Shown here one piece after another: positions 24,390-36,150 of a DNA stretch of 64,000 nucleotides. Origin of the DNA: Rhizophagus irregularis (Eukaryota > Glomeromycota > Glomeromycetes > Glomerales > Glomeraceae); NCBI RefSeq assembly GCF_026210795.1, contig NC_089452.1, forward strand, positions 2,108,001 through 2,172,000, written 5' to 3'. The translations under genes and the position numbers were made by a program. The notes under the pieces were generated by a model. It was not told where the DNA came from and made no database searches. It saw only the letters and a program-made list of their open reading frames with translations. Position 1 is the stretch's first letter. Every line of letters begins with the position of its first letter.

Positions 24390-24880
24390 GTGCTAGAAGA
24401 GGATCCGAAATACATATGATATATAAAATAAGGTCAAAAAAGTTTTTATATTAGCTGTACGCAATTTTTCAGGGCCGGAATTATGATAGTTTCGGTCAGC
24501 ATACAATAAAGGCAATAGCTTTCTGCCAGGAATTATATAAAAAGGAAAGATTTTCATGATAATTTTTTTGGTTAGCTGCACGTTATGTATATTTTGGGTC
24601 AAACTAGGTAGAGAATGACATCGTTGCCACATTCCTGTTTCAAATACTCATACTTTGATATCGCTTCAATAATTAATAAAGAAAACACCAAGAAAGTATA
24701 TAAGTGCTTTTCTCTCCAATTGTCGAATACTCTATAATTATCACTTTCTCCTCAACTTTATTAGAATATTTTTTGTAATTCGAAAGTGAGAATATTTGAA
24801 GTCACAATTTGACGTACATTTGAATTTTCCCTCCAATTATTGAACCTATATGATCTCGATAATCTACAAAAGAGAGAACT
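24390..24880 (-). pseudogene. Relic of the 3CxxC zinc-finger gene
   Basis: Stretches near 24713-24740 (CCAATTGTCGAATACTCTATAA) and 24795-24830 (AATATTTGAAGTCACAATTTGACGTACATTTGAATTT) match the intact gene's exon 3 and the exon 2/intron 2 region in the same order. The frame is broken and the CxxC codons are mostly lost. It is the third, most decayed member of the cluster. Confidence 0.6.
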
Positions 24881-25056
24881 TTAATTATATATGGATACTA
24901 AATTGTTAAATGTCTTTGAAAAAGAAAAAATTGGCAAAAATTATATTAAATGATCAATAAGAATAAAGAGCGAATATTCTAGGATCTTTTTTTTTAAAAG
25001 ATCGATCACCACTCAGCAGGATAAAATCGTTCTATAATTAAATTTACGGGCTTTGC

Positions 25057-25720
25057 ATTAATTGGTGATCCGCGAGTCAAGTAGCGAAAATGATAATAAA
25101 ATTTGACGGAATTTATTAATTAAAAGCCACATTTCTGAATGTGGAGTTGTTCGTGAATTTCACTAGCCAAATGTTTAAATAACGCCATTTTGCTTTAATG
25201 AAATGGTTTTCCACAGTTTTCCCACCAATCTCATGCAAAAAAACCATAATGTAACGTTGGAAAAAGTCCAATTTCTAAGAGATCTGAGATTTGAAAGACA
25301 AAAACTAGCTTTATCATACCATATCACTTGTATAATGAGTGTGAAAAAAATTTGAATTTGTCAGGTTAAAAGTTATTGCAGCATAGTTTACTTATAAAAT
25401 ATATCAAAAATAAAGCAAATATGCATGAAATTTTAGTGAAATATAAAAAAATTTCCATAATTTGTACTTTTAAACCTTAGTTTACCTAATAACATAGTAA
25501 ATGCCGCGTGCTTCCAAGGTAAACTTCGTCAAAAAAAGGTTTTACGCTTGGTGGCTTTGAAAAATAAAAGTGTGACATTTACTTTATTGTTTGTGTTATC
25601 AGTTATAGTTTTTGTTACATCAGAAATCATTAAAGTCAGCGTATTGCGACAAATTAGTATATGATCTGCGTCAAATTTTATATATAATTTCTCTAGTTGA
25701 CTCGCGGATCGTCAATTAAT
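25057..25720. repeat. Inverted-repeat element with GATCCGCGAGTCAA ends
   Basis: The left end ATTAATTGGTGATCCGCGAGTCAAGTAG and the complement of the right end (TTGACTCGCGGATCGTCAATTAAT) are inverted copies of about 28 bp. The inside has no transposase frame. It is probably a non-autonomous DNA transposon of about 660 bp. Exact ends and target duplication are unclear because the outer bases are palindromic. Confidence 0.6.
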
Positions 25721-26879
25721 AAAAAAACCGTTTGGAATGCCGCGTTCTTTATTATAAGTTTTTTTCAATAAACCAAAAAAAGACAGTATAAAATAATTTT
25801 CTGGCCGAGAGGGATATTTACAAGATCAATATTATGGTATATGTACATAAATACAGTAGAAACCATTTAATTTTTTAAAAAACACTATTTTTTACATAAT
25901 TTATAAAGAAAAGGACCGAAACCTAAAACTGAGATCTACTGAAAAAAAAACAAATATGTTAGTAACTAAAAATTTTATTAACAGCCTTAAAAAAATCTAT
26001 TCGTATAGTTACTTTAAAGTAATCCGAAATTTAAGACGTATAGTAACGAAATCTACATAAAAAACAAAAGGAATATTAGTAACTAATAATAATTTACACT
26101 AAAAAAAGTATGTTTACTTACTTTTCCAAGAATTCCAAAGCACTCAAGTCCAAAAAAAATGAAACCTACAAAAAAAAAATAAAAGGAATATGATTATTAA
26201 AGCCATACTAAGACTACTAAGACTCCTAATTATAAGCCTAAATAACTAAAATAAATGGAAAAGATAAATATATTTTCACTATTAAGAAACAAGAAAATTA
26301 CCAATAAATAACTAATTAAACTAAAGTTTATAAATTAAACAAAACTAAATAAAAATAAAATACAGGTCAAAATATTTTATTTAATGTACAAACTTATTAA
26401 ACTTATTAAATTTACAGCTGGAATGCCACGTTCTTCCAAAGTAAAGTCAAAGAATTTGAACTTTGACAACGCTAAACTTCGTGAGTGGCTTGGCTAGGAT
26501 TGACATTATCTGTTACCGCATTCAGCATTTTTAATTAATAATCATTTGAGAAGACGTCACCTTAACGAGAGAAATTTAATAATGCCGATTTATGCAAATT
26601 ATTACCAAAAATGGCTAGTACGCAGTTTTTGTTAAGTGCCGATTTCTCCGTTAAAAAAAACAAAAAATTCTTGTTAATATTTAAACATTCAACTATTCCT
26701 TCAGCAATGTATTTACGAACAATTTAGTATTTCTTTTATAATAAATATTAAAACTAAGTAGTTTTAGTCCTCTATAACTTTCAAGAAATCTTTCAAGAAC
26801 ATCAATTGAATAATTTCGATTTACAGTAAGGTCTATGATTTTGGTGAAAATTTAGTTAAAATATCTAATAATTCATTTA
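25721..26879. other. AT-rich region with short MPRxSK-like 5' gene fragments
   Basis: At 26423 an ATG opens a 24-codon frame starting MPRSSKVKSK. At 25503, inside the neighbouring element, a similar start MPRASKVNF runs 19 codons, and ATGCCGCGTTCT recurs at 25737. These look like copies of the 5' end of one gene. No full gene is present. Confidence 0.3.
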
Positions 26880-27600
26880 TTATTCTCATTCAAAATCATG
26901 AGACTTAAATATGTTAAATTACTACAATTCAATGATAATAATAGTTTGCATAAATCAAAACTTTAGATACACAATATGTATCTAAATTCTCAATCTTTGG
27001 ACAATTATCAGCAATATTCTAACATAGACACTCAAGATATTTCCTTTGGTTTTCTCGATTAACATTGCAAGGTTTTTAAATTTCGAATATGGTAAATTGT
27101 CGAAACTAAGGGTCCGAAGATCTGGAAATTCTGAAATTGTTAAATATTAATGAAATTTAATCATGATAAATCTGTAATTCTTTTAGATTGGTAAGTGACG
27201 TTAATATGAATGTGTAATAATTAAAGCTCCGCACGAGCCGGCTCGGGCCGAGCCAAGCCAAAATTCGAGCCGGATTTCTTTGTTCGTCGATTAAATAAAT
27301 CAATCCAGGAATATTTTGAGAACAATTATCAACAATTAATTCATTCAAATTTTGCAAATTTGTGCCATTTCGTAAAGATCATTGGAATTTACAGAATTAA
27401 AATCAATATTTAGACTATAAAGATGAGAGAAGCATGTTAAAGCACCTGGAAATGATGGTAAAGGTTGAGAAGTTTTCCATATCAAATTTTAATATGTTTA
27501 CTTTGGCCAATAAATAACTTGTAAATTTCTTTTTCTAAAAGATCTTCTTTTGAGCAATAATGATTATTACAGTCCTTAAAAAAGAGGATATGAGATCGGA
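26880..27600 (-). pseudogene. Relic of an F-box/LRR-type protein gene
   Basis: Minus-strand frames contain leucine-rich-repeat-like words: NLNELIVDNC near 27345, SLTNLKELQIYHD near 27195, CFSHLYSLNIDFNSV near 27400. They are joined by frameshifts, for example near 27362, and interrupted by a GC-rich insertion at 27222-27290. Such words are typical of the large fungal F-box/LRR family. No intact frame longer than about 50 codons of true LRR remains, so it is decayed. Confidence 0.6.
27222..27290. repeat. Short GC-rich insertion in the LRR relic
   Basis: Opens AAAGCTCCGCACGAGCCGG and contains CGGGCCGAGCC and GAGCCGG. Composition is sharply different from the host sequence. It shares the GAGCTCCG/AGCTCCG opening with the islet at 9605. 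It is probably a tiny transposon remnant. Confidence 0.45.
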
Positions 27601-29455
27601 ATTTTCCTATTTAAATTAAAACTTGTAATGCCCAATGGATTTTTAGGATACTATTTTAAAAAGCAATAAAAAAAATGAAATTTATTATTGTTTTTACGCC
27701 TATTTTACCTTCTAAAAAACCAAGAAGTTATAGATTTAATAGAAATTAGAGCATAATAATTTGCTCTAATTTTTTTTAAAATGCCCAAAATCCTACATAA
27801 TAATAAATTCCAATTTTTTTTTATTTTTAACTGCCAAATATTATAATTGCATTTTGTTATATTACATTATCACAGAAAAATACAACTAATAATTTTTTCA
27901 TTAAAATTGAATTTGGTATGAAAGTTTGAAATAAAAAGTTTAAACTTCATTTTTTCATCAACCAAAGCTTGTATTGAAACAAAATTACAACTATTAGATT
28001 CCTTGCAATTACGAGATTTAAGTAATTGTCTTTTATTATATTATTGAGCTTTTATATTGCTTTTGGAAATGATTGTCTTTATGCAACATAAATATTCATC
28101 ATACTCACTATTATACTTGAACTATCACATTATATAGATGCTACACAGGAATTTTAAGACCATCATTCAAACAACATAGTCAAGAGGAATCCAATGGTGG
28201 TAATTTTGTCTCAATCTGACATCTGGATGGCGAGAAAGTTAAGAATATTTTGATCATTATTGCTTTAGAATGACAATTTTTTTTTATTAATAATCAAGAA
28301 GGTAAAATTCAGTATCAATTGATTCAATTCAGTATGCCTATATGTAGATTTCCAATTGGATCTAAGAAGAAAAAGTTTAATTGCTTTCTTTTATAAAAAA
28401 ATAAATATATTAGCATTAGTAATCAAAAATCAGGGATTCACAGTCTCTAGCATTATTTCTTATCCCATAATTTTTGACAAAAAAAAACATAAATATAAGT
28501 ATATAAGTACTAGTTGATATACGGGTGGATTATGTCCTCCAGTATTACCCAAAAATTTTCACCTATATAACTTAGTTTTAGCCTGAATTGCCAAGCATTT
28601 ATTAATTAAACTTTAGTTTGAAAAAATTTTTAATTCATGATTTTACCAAAAGATCAAAAATTAGTACTATTACGAACAATGACAATTGTGTCATGAGTAT
28701 TAATCAAAAATTTATAAAATTTAAAGTACAAATATTTTCGACATTGCTGAACATTTTTTACATAATTTACAAAGTCGATTTACTTAAAGCCAAAGTGCCG
28801 AATTACACTCTGAAGTTTCAGATCAGGTGTATAAAACATAAACACTAATTATGCCATAAGCATTAATCAAAAATTCATGACTGTATATTATTTCAATTAA
28901 TAATAAATAATAAAATAATAAAAGCTTATTTTACACAATAATAAATAAACAATAACAAAATAAATAAATAGTTATTTCTATATTACTTATTTTATTACAT
29001 ACTTAAAATTATATTATTATTTTGTCGGTAAAATGATTGTTGGTAATATGATTGTCAGTAAAATGTACCCTGTCGGTAAAGTGAGTGTCGGTAAAATGAT
29101 TGTCGGTAATGTGAACCAGACCCCTAAATAAACTTGCAAAGTAGCCAAACATAACTGATAATCTTAATGACTTAAAAAATTTAAATATTTAATATGTATT
29201 AAGAAAATTTTCTCTATTTTGTGATTTTTGATACGTAACGTCGTAACAATAAGATGATTGACATGCATTCCGGACTTGCAAATAAAATTTGTTTGTCATA
29301 CATGCAATACTTGTGATTGTGATCAACATTTTGCGTACAATGCGTTTTGCATAAATATTATTACCATATTTATATCTGTACTAATAAGGCGTTTAAGATA
29401 AATAATAAAAAAAAGAAAAAAAGATATTTACTTTATCATATTTACTTTATCTTAG
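27601..29455. other. AT-rich region before the plus-strand kinase gene
   Basis: No supported gene. Frames such as 28618-28848 have no domain and repeat the words AATCAAAAATTTAT/AATCAAAAATTCAT found nearby, so they are probably transposon debris. The block at 29023-29112 is listed separately. Confidence 0.4.
29023..29112. repeat. TGTCGGTAAAATGAT short tandem repeat
   Basis: Five to six variants of a 17-18 bp word (TGTCGGTAAAATGAT) in a row, ending GTGAACCAGACCCC. The style resembles the repeat-built end of a non-autonomous transposon. A looser relative with TTCGCCGAA/TTCACCGAA lies near 59282-59330. Confidence 0.5.
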
Positions 29456-32400
29456 GAAGAATTTGATATATTAATGGATCATAAAGGTAATCATACAACA
29501 TAAATATATAATATAGAATTACATCAAAATTTTTAAACCATTTTGCAAATATAAACTAACTATATTATATATAAAAATTATATTAAATATTTTAGCCCGT
29601 AAGTTAATAGGTTATCTTATAATTAAATAAAATTAAATAATACTAGTAAAATTAATTATTATTTTCATTATATTCTGTGTAATTAAATAATTTATTTAAT
29701 GATTAATAATACTATAGTTTGTAAGTTATCAGTTATTTAAATTTTTAGGTTTTTACTATTTATTTTACGTAATATTCAAATATCTAAATTCTTTGTTTAA
29801 ATAACTAATTAATTATATTACAGCTGGTAAGTTATAATACTTAAGAATGTTATATTTAATATTATACTTATTTATTAATATTTTAATATAATTTAACTAA
29901 TTATATTCTTAATTTAAATAAATAGATTGTAAGTAATCTATTCAATTTATAGTGAATATCTTTCTATTATATTTATATTTAACTAATTAAAAATTAATAA
30001 TAATTCAGGGTGTAAGTTATATGATGTCTATATTTCTATTGTTATACAATTTAAGCTAACTAAGTTTCTTTATTTAAAAAATTATTTTATAGATGGTACG
30101 TTATTTATTTAATTCTATTATTACTTATCGTTATAATATTTACATATAATTTAAACTAACTAATTTCTTTATTTAAAAAATTATTTAAATAATATAGGGA
30201 GTAAGTTATTTATTTAATTCTATTATTACTTATTGTTATAATATTTATATATAATTTAAATTAATTAAATTTCTTTATTTAAAAAATTATTTAAATAATA
30301 TAGTTCGTAAGTTATTTATTTAATTCTATTATTACTTAGTGTTCATATAATTTAAACTAACTAAATTTCTTTATTTAAAAAATTATTTAAATAATATAGT
30401 TCGTAAGTTATTTATTTAATTCTATTATTACTTAGTGTTCATATAATTTAAACTAACTAAATTTCTTTATTTAAAAAATTATTAAATAATATAGGGAGTA
30501 AGTTATTTATTTAGTTCTATTATTACTTATTGTTATAATAATTTAAATTAACTAAATTTCTTTATTAAAAAAATTATTTAAATAATATAGGGAGTAAGTT
30601 ATTTATTTAATTCTATTATTACTTATTGCTATAATATTTACATATAATTTAAACTAACTAAATTTCTTTATTTAAAAATTATTTAAATAATATAGGAAGT
30701 AAGTTATTTAATTCTATTATTACTTATTGTTATATATTTACATATAATTTAAACTAACTAAATTTCTTTATTTAAAAATTATTTTGTAATTTCTTTTAGT
30801 TGGTAAGTTATAAGTATTTATTTAATTCTATTATTACTTTATTTACATATAATTTAAACTACTAACTAAATTTCTTTATTTAAAAAATTATTTAAATAAT
30901 ATAGGGAGTAAGTTATTTATTTAATTCTATTATAACTTATAGTCATAATATTTATATATAATTTAATTTAACTAAATTTCTTTATTTAAAAAATTATTTT
31001 ATAGGTGGTATGTTATTTATTTAATTCTATTATTACTTATTGTTATAATATTTACATATAATTTAAACTAACTATTTAAAAAATTATTTAAATAATATAG
31101 GGAGTAAGTTATTTACTTAATTATATTATTACTTATTGTTATAATATTTATATATAATTTAAATTAACTAAATTTCTTTATTTAATAGATTGTAAGTCAT
31201 AAGTTATTTATTTAATTCTATTATTACTTATTGTTATAATATTTACATATAATTTAAATTAACTAAATTTCTTTATTTAAAAAATTATTTAAATAATATA
31301 GGGAGTAAGTTATTTATTTAATTTTATTATTACTTATTGTTATAATATTTACATATAATTTAAACTAACTAAATTTCTTTATTTAAAAAATTATTTAAAT
31401 AATATAGTTCGTAAGTATTTATTTAATTCTACTATTACTTATTGTTACAATATTTACATATAATTTAAACTAACTAAATTTCTTTATTTAAAATATTATT
31501 TAAATAATATAGGGAGTAAGTTATTTATTTAATTCTATTATTACTTATTGTTTTACATTTAATTTAAACTAGTAACTAAATTTCTTTATTCAAAAAATTA
31601 TTTTGTAATTTCTTTTAGTTGGTAAGTCATAAGTTATTTATTATTACTTATTGTTATAATATTTACATATAATTTAAACTAACTAAATTTTTTTATTTAA
31701 AAATTTATTTTATAGATGGTATGTTATTTATTTAATTCTATTATTACTTATTGTTATAATATTTACATATAATTTAAATTAACTAAATTTCTTTATTTGA
31801 AAAATTATAGATGGTACGTTATTTATTTAATTCTATTATTACTTATTGTTATAATATATTTACATATAATTTAAACTAACTAAATTTCTTTATTTAAAAA
31901 ATTATTTAAATAATATAGGGAGTAAGTTACTTATTTAATTCTATTATTACTTATTGTTATAATATTTACATATAATTTAAACTAACTAAATTTCTTTATT
32001 TAAAATATTATTTAAATAATATAGGGAGTAAGTTATTTATTTAATTCTATTATTACTTATTGTTATAATATTTACATATAATTTAAACTAACTAAATTTA
32101 TTTAAAAAATTATTTTATAGATGGTACGTTATTTATTTAATTCTATTATTAGTACTTATTGTTATAATATTAACATATAATTAAACTAACTAACTTTCTT
32201 TATTTAAAAAATTATTTTATAGATGGTACGTTATTTATTTAATTCTATTATTACTTATCTGTTATTGTTATAATATATAATTTAATTTAACTAAATTTCT
32301 TTATTTAAAAAATTATTTTATAGATAGTACATTATTTATTTAATTCTATTATTACTTATTGTTATAATATTTACATATAATTTAAATTAACTAAATTTCT

Positions 32401-34719
32401 TTATTTAAAAAATTATTTAAATAATATAGGAAGTAAGTTATTTATTTAATTCTATTATTATTTATTGTTATAATATTACATATAATTTAAACTAACTAAA
32501 TTTCTTTATTTAAAATAATATAGGGAGTAAGTTATTTATTTAATTCTATTATTACTTACTGTTACAATATTTACATATAATTTAAACTAACTAAATTTCT
32601 TTATTTAAAAAATTATTTAAATAATATAGGGAGTAAGTTATTTATTTAATTCTATTATAACTTATTGTTCATATAATTTAAACTAACTAAATTTCTTTAA
32701 TTAAAAAATTATTTAAATAATATAGGAAGTAAGTTATTTATTTAATTCTATTATTACTTATTGTTATAATATTACATATAATTTAAACTAACTACATTTC
32801 TTTATTTAAAAATTATTTTATAGATAGTACGTTATTTATTTAATTTATTATGGATAAATCTAATTGTAACAGCCTGTTACGCGTCTTATTTGTAACAACC
32901 CTCAATTTTATCCAATTAAAATTTAAGATCAGGCGTAATGTAAACAAAAGATCAGTCGTGTAACTAAGACAAAAGAATTTTTTAAAAAATTTCAAGAAAT
33001 TGCTTATAACTTAAAATTTTGTCTATGAAACTTTCTTAAGTACATTAAGTAAAAGTTTTCCAAATTAAATTTTGCATATAAAAACTTTATTTGTAAAACA
33101 CATACTAAATTTATTATTAAAAAAAAAATAAAAAAAGGATGTTACAAATAAGATATGTAACAGGCTGTTACAAATACATTTATTCTTTTATTATTACTTA
33201 TTGTTATAATATTTACATATAATTTAAACTAACTAAAATCTTTATTTAAAAAATTATTTAAATAATATAGCTTGTAAGTTATTTATTATTTCTATTGTTA
33301 TATATTTATTAAATATTTATTTGCTAACTGTATTCTTTTATTCTAAAATTTCTATTACTTTAGTTGGTAAGTTATGAAATATAGCTTATTAGCATTATAT
33401 ATATTTATACAAAAACTAAGACATATATTATCTTAAATTCCTATTTAAATTTAAGAGTAAGTGTTAATTTTTTAGTGTAAATTTTATTATAAACTTTTAT
33501 ATAATTTTAATTATTTAAATTTATAGATTTGGACAAAGTGGAAACAAAATCATAGATGAATTTATTCTCGAAAAAGAGTTAAAATGGATTCCTTATGATA
33601 AATTTAAAAATGTTGAATATCTTAATAAAGGAGGATGTGGTACTATATACAAAGCTATTTGGCCAAATAATGATGGAGATAGAGAAGTAATTCTTAAATG
33701 TCATAATAATTTAAATGAAAATTTAAATGAATTTTTAAATGAAGTATGATAGTATATTATTATTTTTTTAATTTAAATTATAATTTACTTATATTAATAT
33801 ATTAATATTTTTTTAGTGGAAATATCATGAAAGTTGTTTAGGTTCATATGAAATTATTTATTTTTATGGATTTACAAAAAATCCAGATACTTTGAAATAT
33901 ATGGCAGTAATGGATTATGCAAACAAAGGTAATTTAAGAGGAAACTTAACAAGAATAATCAAAAGTGGTTGGAGTCAAAAATTATGCATGTTGTATGAAA
34001 TTATTTCTGGACTTAAAAATATACATAATCAAAATCTTATTCATCATGATTTTCATGATGGCAATATTTTAAATCATGGTGAGAATAAGATTTATATTAG
34101 TGATTTAGGATTATGTCAACCTGTAAAATCATTATTGAAAGAACATAATATTTATGGTGTTGTACCATTTATGGCACCTGAAGTATTGAGAGGCAAACCT
34201 TATACTCCAGCTAGTGATATATATAGTTTTTCTATGATTATGTGGGAATTTACATCTGGAATACCACCATTTAATGATAGAGCACATGATATTCAACTTA
34301 GTTTAAGTATTTGTGAAGGTGAACGTCCTGAAATTATTGAGACTACTCCACAATGCTATGTTGATTTGATGAAAAAATGTTGGGATGAAGATCCATTAAA
34401 AAGGCCATCTTCTAAGGAAGTTTCAAAAATTTTTAATGAATGGATTTCTCTTCCTTATGATAAAAAAATTGAAGACATTAATGAAGAATTAAAATGCAAT
34501 ATTATGGAATTTATAAATTCACCAATTGGGCATAACAATCTTACTACTGAATCTCACTCACAGGCTTACTGTACAAGTCGCTTACTTAATTTTACTAGTA
34601 AACAATTGAATGAAATTCTTGAAAGTAAAAATTCACAAACTAGTGTACAAGTAAGTGAAATGTTAGTAAGCAAAAATTTGAATGAATGTATGCTTGATTT
34701 GAAGAAATTAGGTATGTAA
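29456..34719 (+). CDS. Protein kinase gene with a single-codon exon array (plus-strand paralogue)
   Basis: Exon 29456-29486 (31 nt, reading EEFDILMDHK and ending in phase 1) is followed by 35 three-base exons, a one-base exon A at 33456, then 33527-33743 and 33817-34719. The kinase domain shows NKGGCGTIYKA, Lys in EVILK, HHDFHDGN, DLG and APE, so catalytic residues are kept. The loop has Cys for the usual Phe. The C-terminal tail repeats LNEILESKN/LNECMLD-like words. The stop is TAA 34717, or splicing continues from GTATGT at 34712. It is about 80% similar by eye to the minus-strand copy and shares its intron positions and phases. The start codon is upstream and not identified. Role: probably a serine/threonine or dual-specificity kinase; partners unknown. 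Confidence 0.75.
29596..33457 (+). repeat. Tandem intron array with 3-nt exons (plus strand)
   Basis: Triplets between AG and GT, by start: CCC 29596, TTT 29718, CTG 29824, ATT 29926, GGT 30009, ATG 30093, GGA 30198, TTC 30304, TTC 30400, GGA 30495, GGA 30591, GAA 30696, TTG 30800, GGA 30905, GTG 31005, GGA 31101, ATT 31189, GGA 31302, TTC 31408, GGA 31513, TTG 31619, ATG 31716, ATG 31811, GGA 31919, GGA 32025, ATG 32121, ATG 32223, ATA 32324, GAA 32430, GGA 32524, GGA 32630, GAA 32726, ATA 32824, CTT 33271, TTG 33364, then single A 33456. Introns carry GTAAGT (or GTACGT, GTATGT, GTACAT), ACTAAC, TTTCTTT and TATAG. The first units are well diverged in body but keep the splice signals and the spacing. 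Confidence 0.85.
32852..33186. mobile_element. MITE inserted in an array intron, TGTAACAGCCTGTTAC ends
   Basis: ATAAATNTANTTGTAACAGCCTGTTAC at the left and its complement at the right form inverted ends of about 45 bp. TTTATTAT flanks both sides (32844-32851 and 33187-33194), an 8-bp duplication, though low in complexity. It sits in the intron between triplets 32824 and 33271 and leaves splice signals intact. Confidence 0.7.
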
Positions 34720-35924
34720 AGTGTATATAATATAGCTGTATAATATAAAATAAATTAATTTATTTATTAATATTTAGATATTAAAACAAATGAAAATTAA
34801 CTAATTATTTGTGTTTTAAAAAAGATATAGTTTTTTTTGTAATATTTGATATCATGCATTTAACAAAAAATTGTTCTTCATTTTATTCTTTATAGATTTA
34901 TTTAAAACACTAAGGCTAGAGTAGTAAAATATTTTAAAGATTCTTAGTTTGTAATTTAAATAATTCCTTTTTTTATATTTATCAAATATTAAATGTATGT
35001 ATTCTCTCCTTAGAATTAAATTATCAAATAATAAGTATATAAACCCATTTCTAATACATAAATTAAAATTAATAATGTAAAATTTGTTATACTTATTTCA
35101 ATAGCTGATTGTATTTAGTTTGTATTGTAGGTTTGCTTCTAAAGAATGGAAAACCAAGATTCGTAGGTATATTAACTTTATTTTAATCTTATTTAAATAT
35201 TTTGGTCAATATGGGAATTACACCTATATCAAGCCAAGTTATCATCAAACAAGAACGCGAACTGGACAACTGATCAATAATACATAATACTAGACAGTTT
35301 ATTTTTTAAAATTTGTAATAAATTCAAAATGATATTTCCAGAAGTTAAATCATCAACTAAACCTTTTCTTTTATTTTTTTAAAGAGATTATGCTCTCTCT
35401 CACTTGTAATTGCAATTCTTATTTATACTTATAATGAAAATCATTTTTCAAAATTTTCTATTTCGACTACTAAACCAAACCTAATTTTCAATATAAAACA
35501 TATAAATTACGGCAATATTGCTATCAGAATTTGTAGTATAATTCCTATAAATTGTAATTATTCTTCTAATATTTTTTTCGTTGATTATGTTGATTTTAAT
35601 TCTGTATACTGTATATATATACAGTATATATACCATGACTTGAGAAATACAATTAAATCATCAAAAGTTATTATGATTATGATATTGATATTTTTATTTA
35701 CTAGTTAATACAATTATATGAAAATAGGTGGCAGTATTATAACAAATAATAAAATTGATTTGATTTTATCAACCGCAGTATCAAAAAGATCACATGTTCC
35801 AAGCATTATCATCAAAAATATATTGGGAGCATGTTCCATCTGTATGCGGTTTGAAAAAAAATTTTTAGTCATTAGTTTTTGTGGAATCTTTGATGGAATT
35901 TCTTTGAGTAATTTTTTTTACTAG
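34720..35924. other. 3' flank of the plus-strand kinase gene
   Basis: 34790-35160 is homologous, in inverted orientation, to 1970-2400 downstream of the other kinase copy (shared words ATGCATTTAACA, TTTAAAACACTAAG, AGAGTAGTAAAATATT). A possible acceptor TTGTAG at 35126-35131 could start a short terminal exon. The frame at 35718-35924 has no support. Confidence 0.4.
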
Positions 35925-36150
35925 AAAAGATTTTTTTTTGATAAAAAATTTCGTTAGATTTTATTGATAGGGGAATTTCCTTTATTTAATAGAAGAGTTT
36001 TTTTTTGATAGATAATTTCGTTAAAGAATTTTTTAATTGGGTTGACAGATAATTTCGTTGGAAAATTTTTTTTTAACAGGAGAGATTATTTTTGATAGAG
36101 AATTTCATTGAGAATTTTTTAATAGGGAAGATTGTCCTTTCCCCCTCTAT
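35925..36150. repeat. Degenerate GATAATTTCGTT/GAATTTTTTAATAGG repeat
   Basis: Four to five irregular copies of a word near TTTTTGATAGATAATTTCGTT followed by AATTTTTTTAATAGG. The reverse complement (AACGAAATTCTTTATCAAAA, CTCCTATTAAAAAA) occurs at 52490-52690 and 54680-54905. It is a dispersed family of unknown type. Confidence 0.5.
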
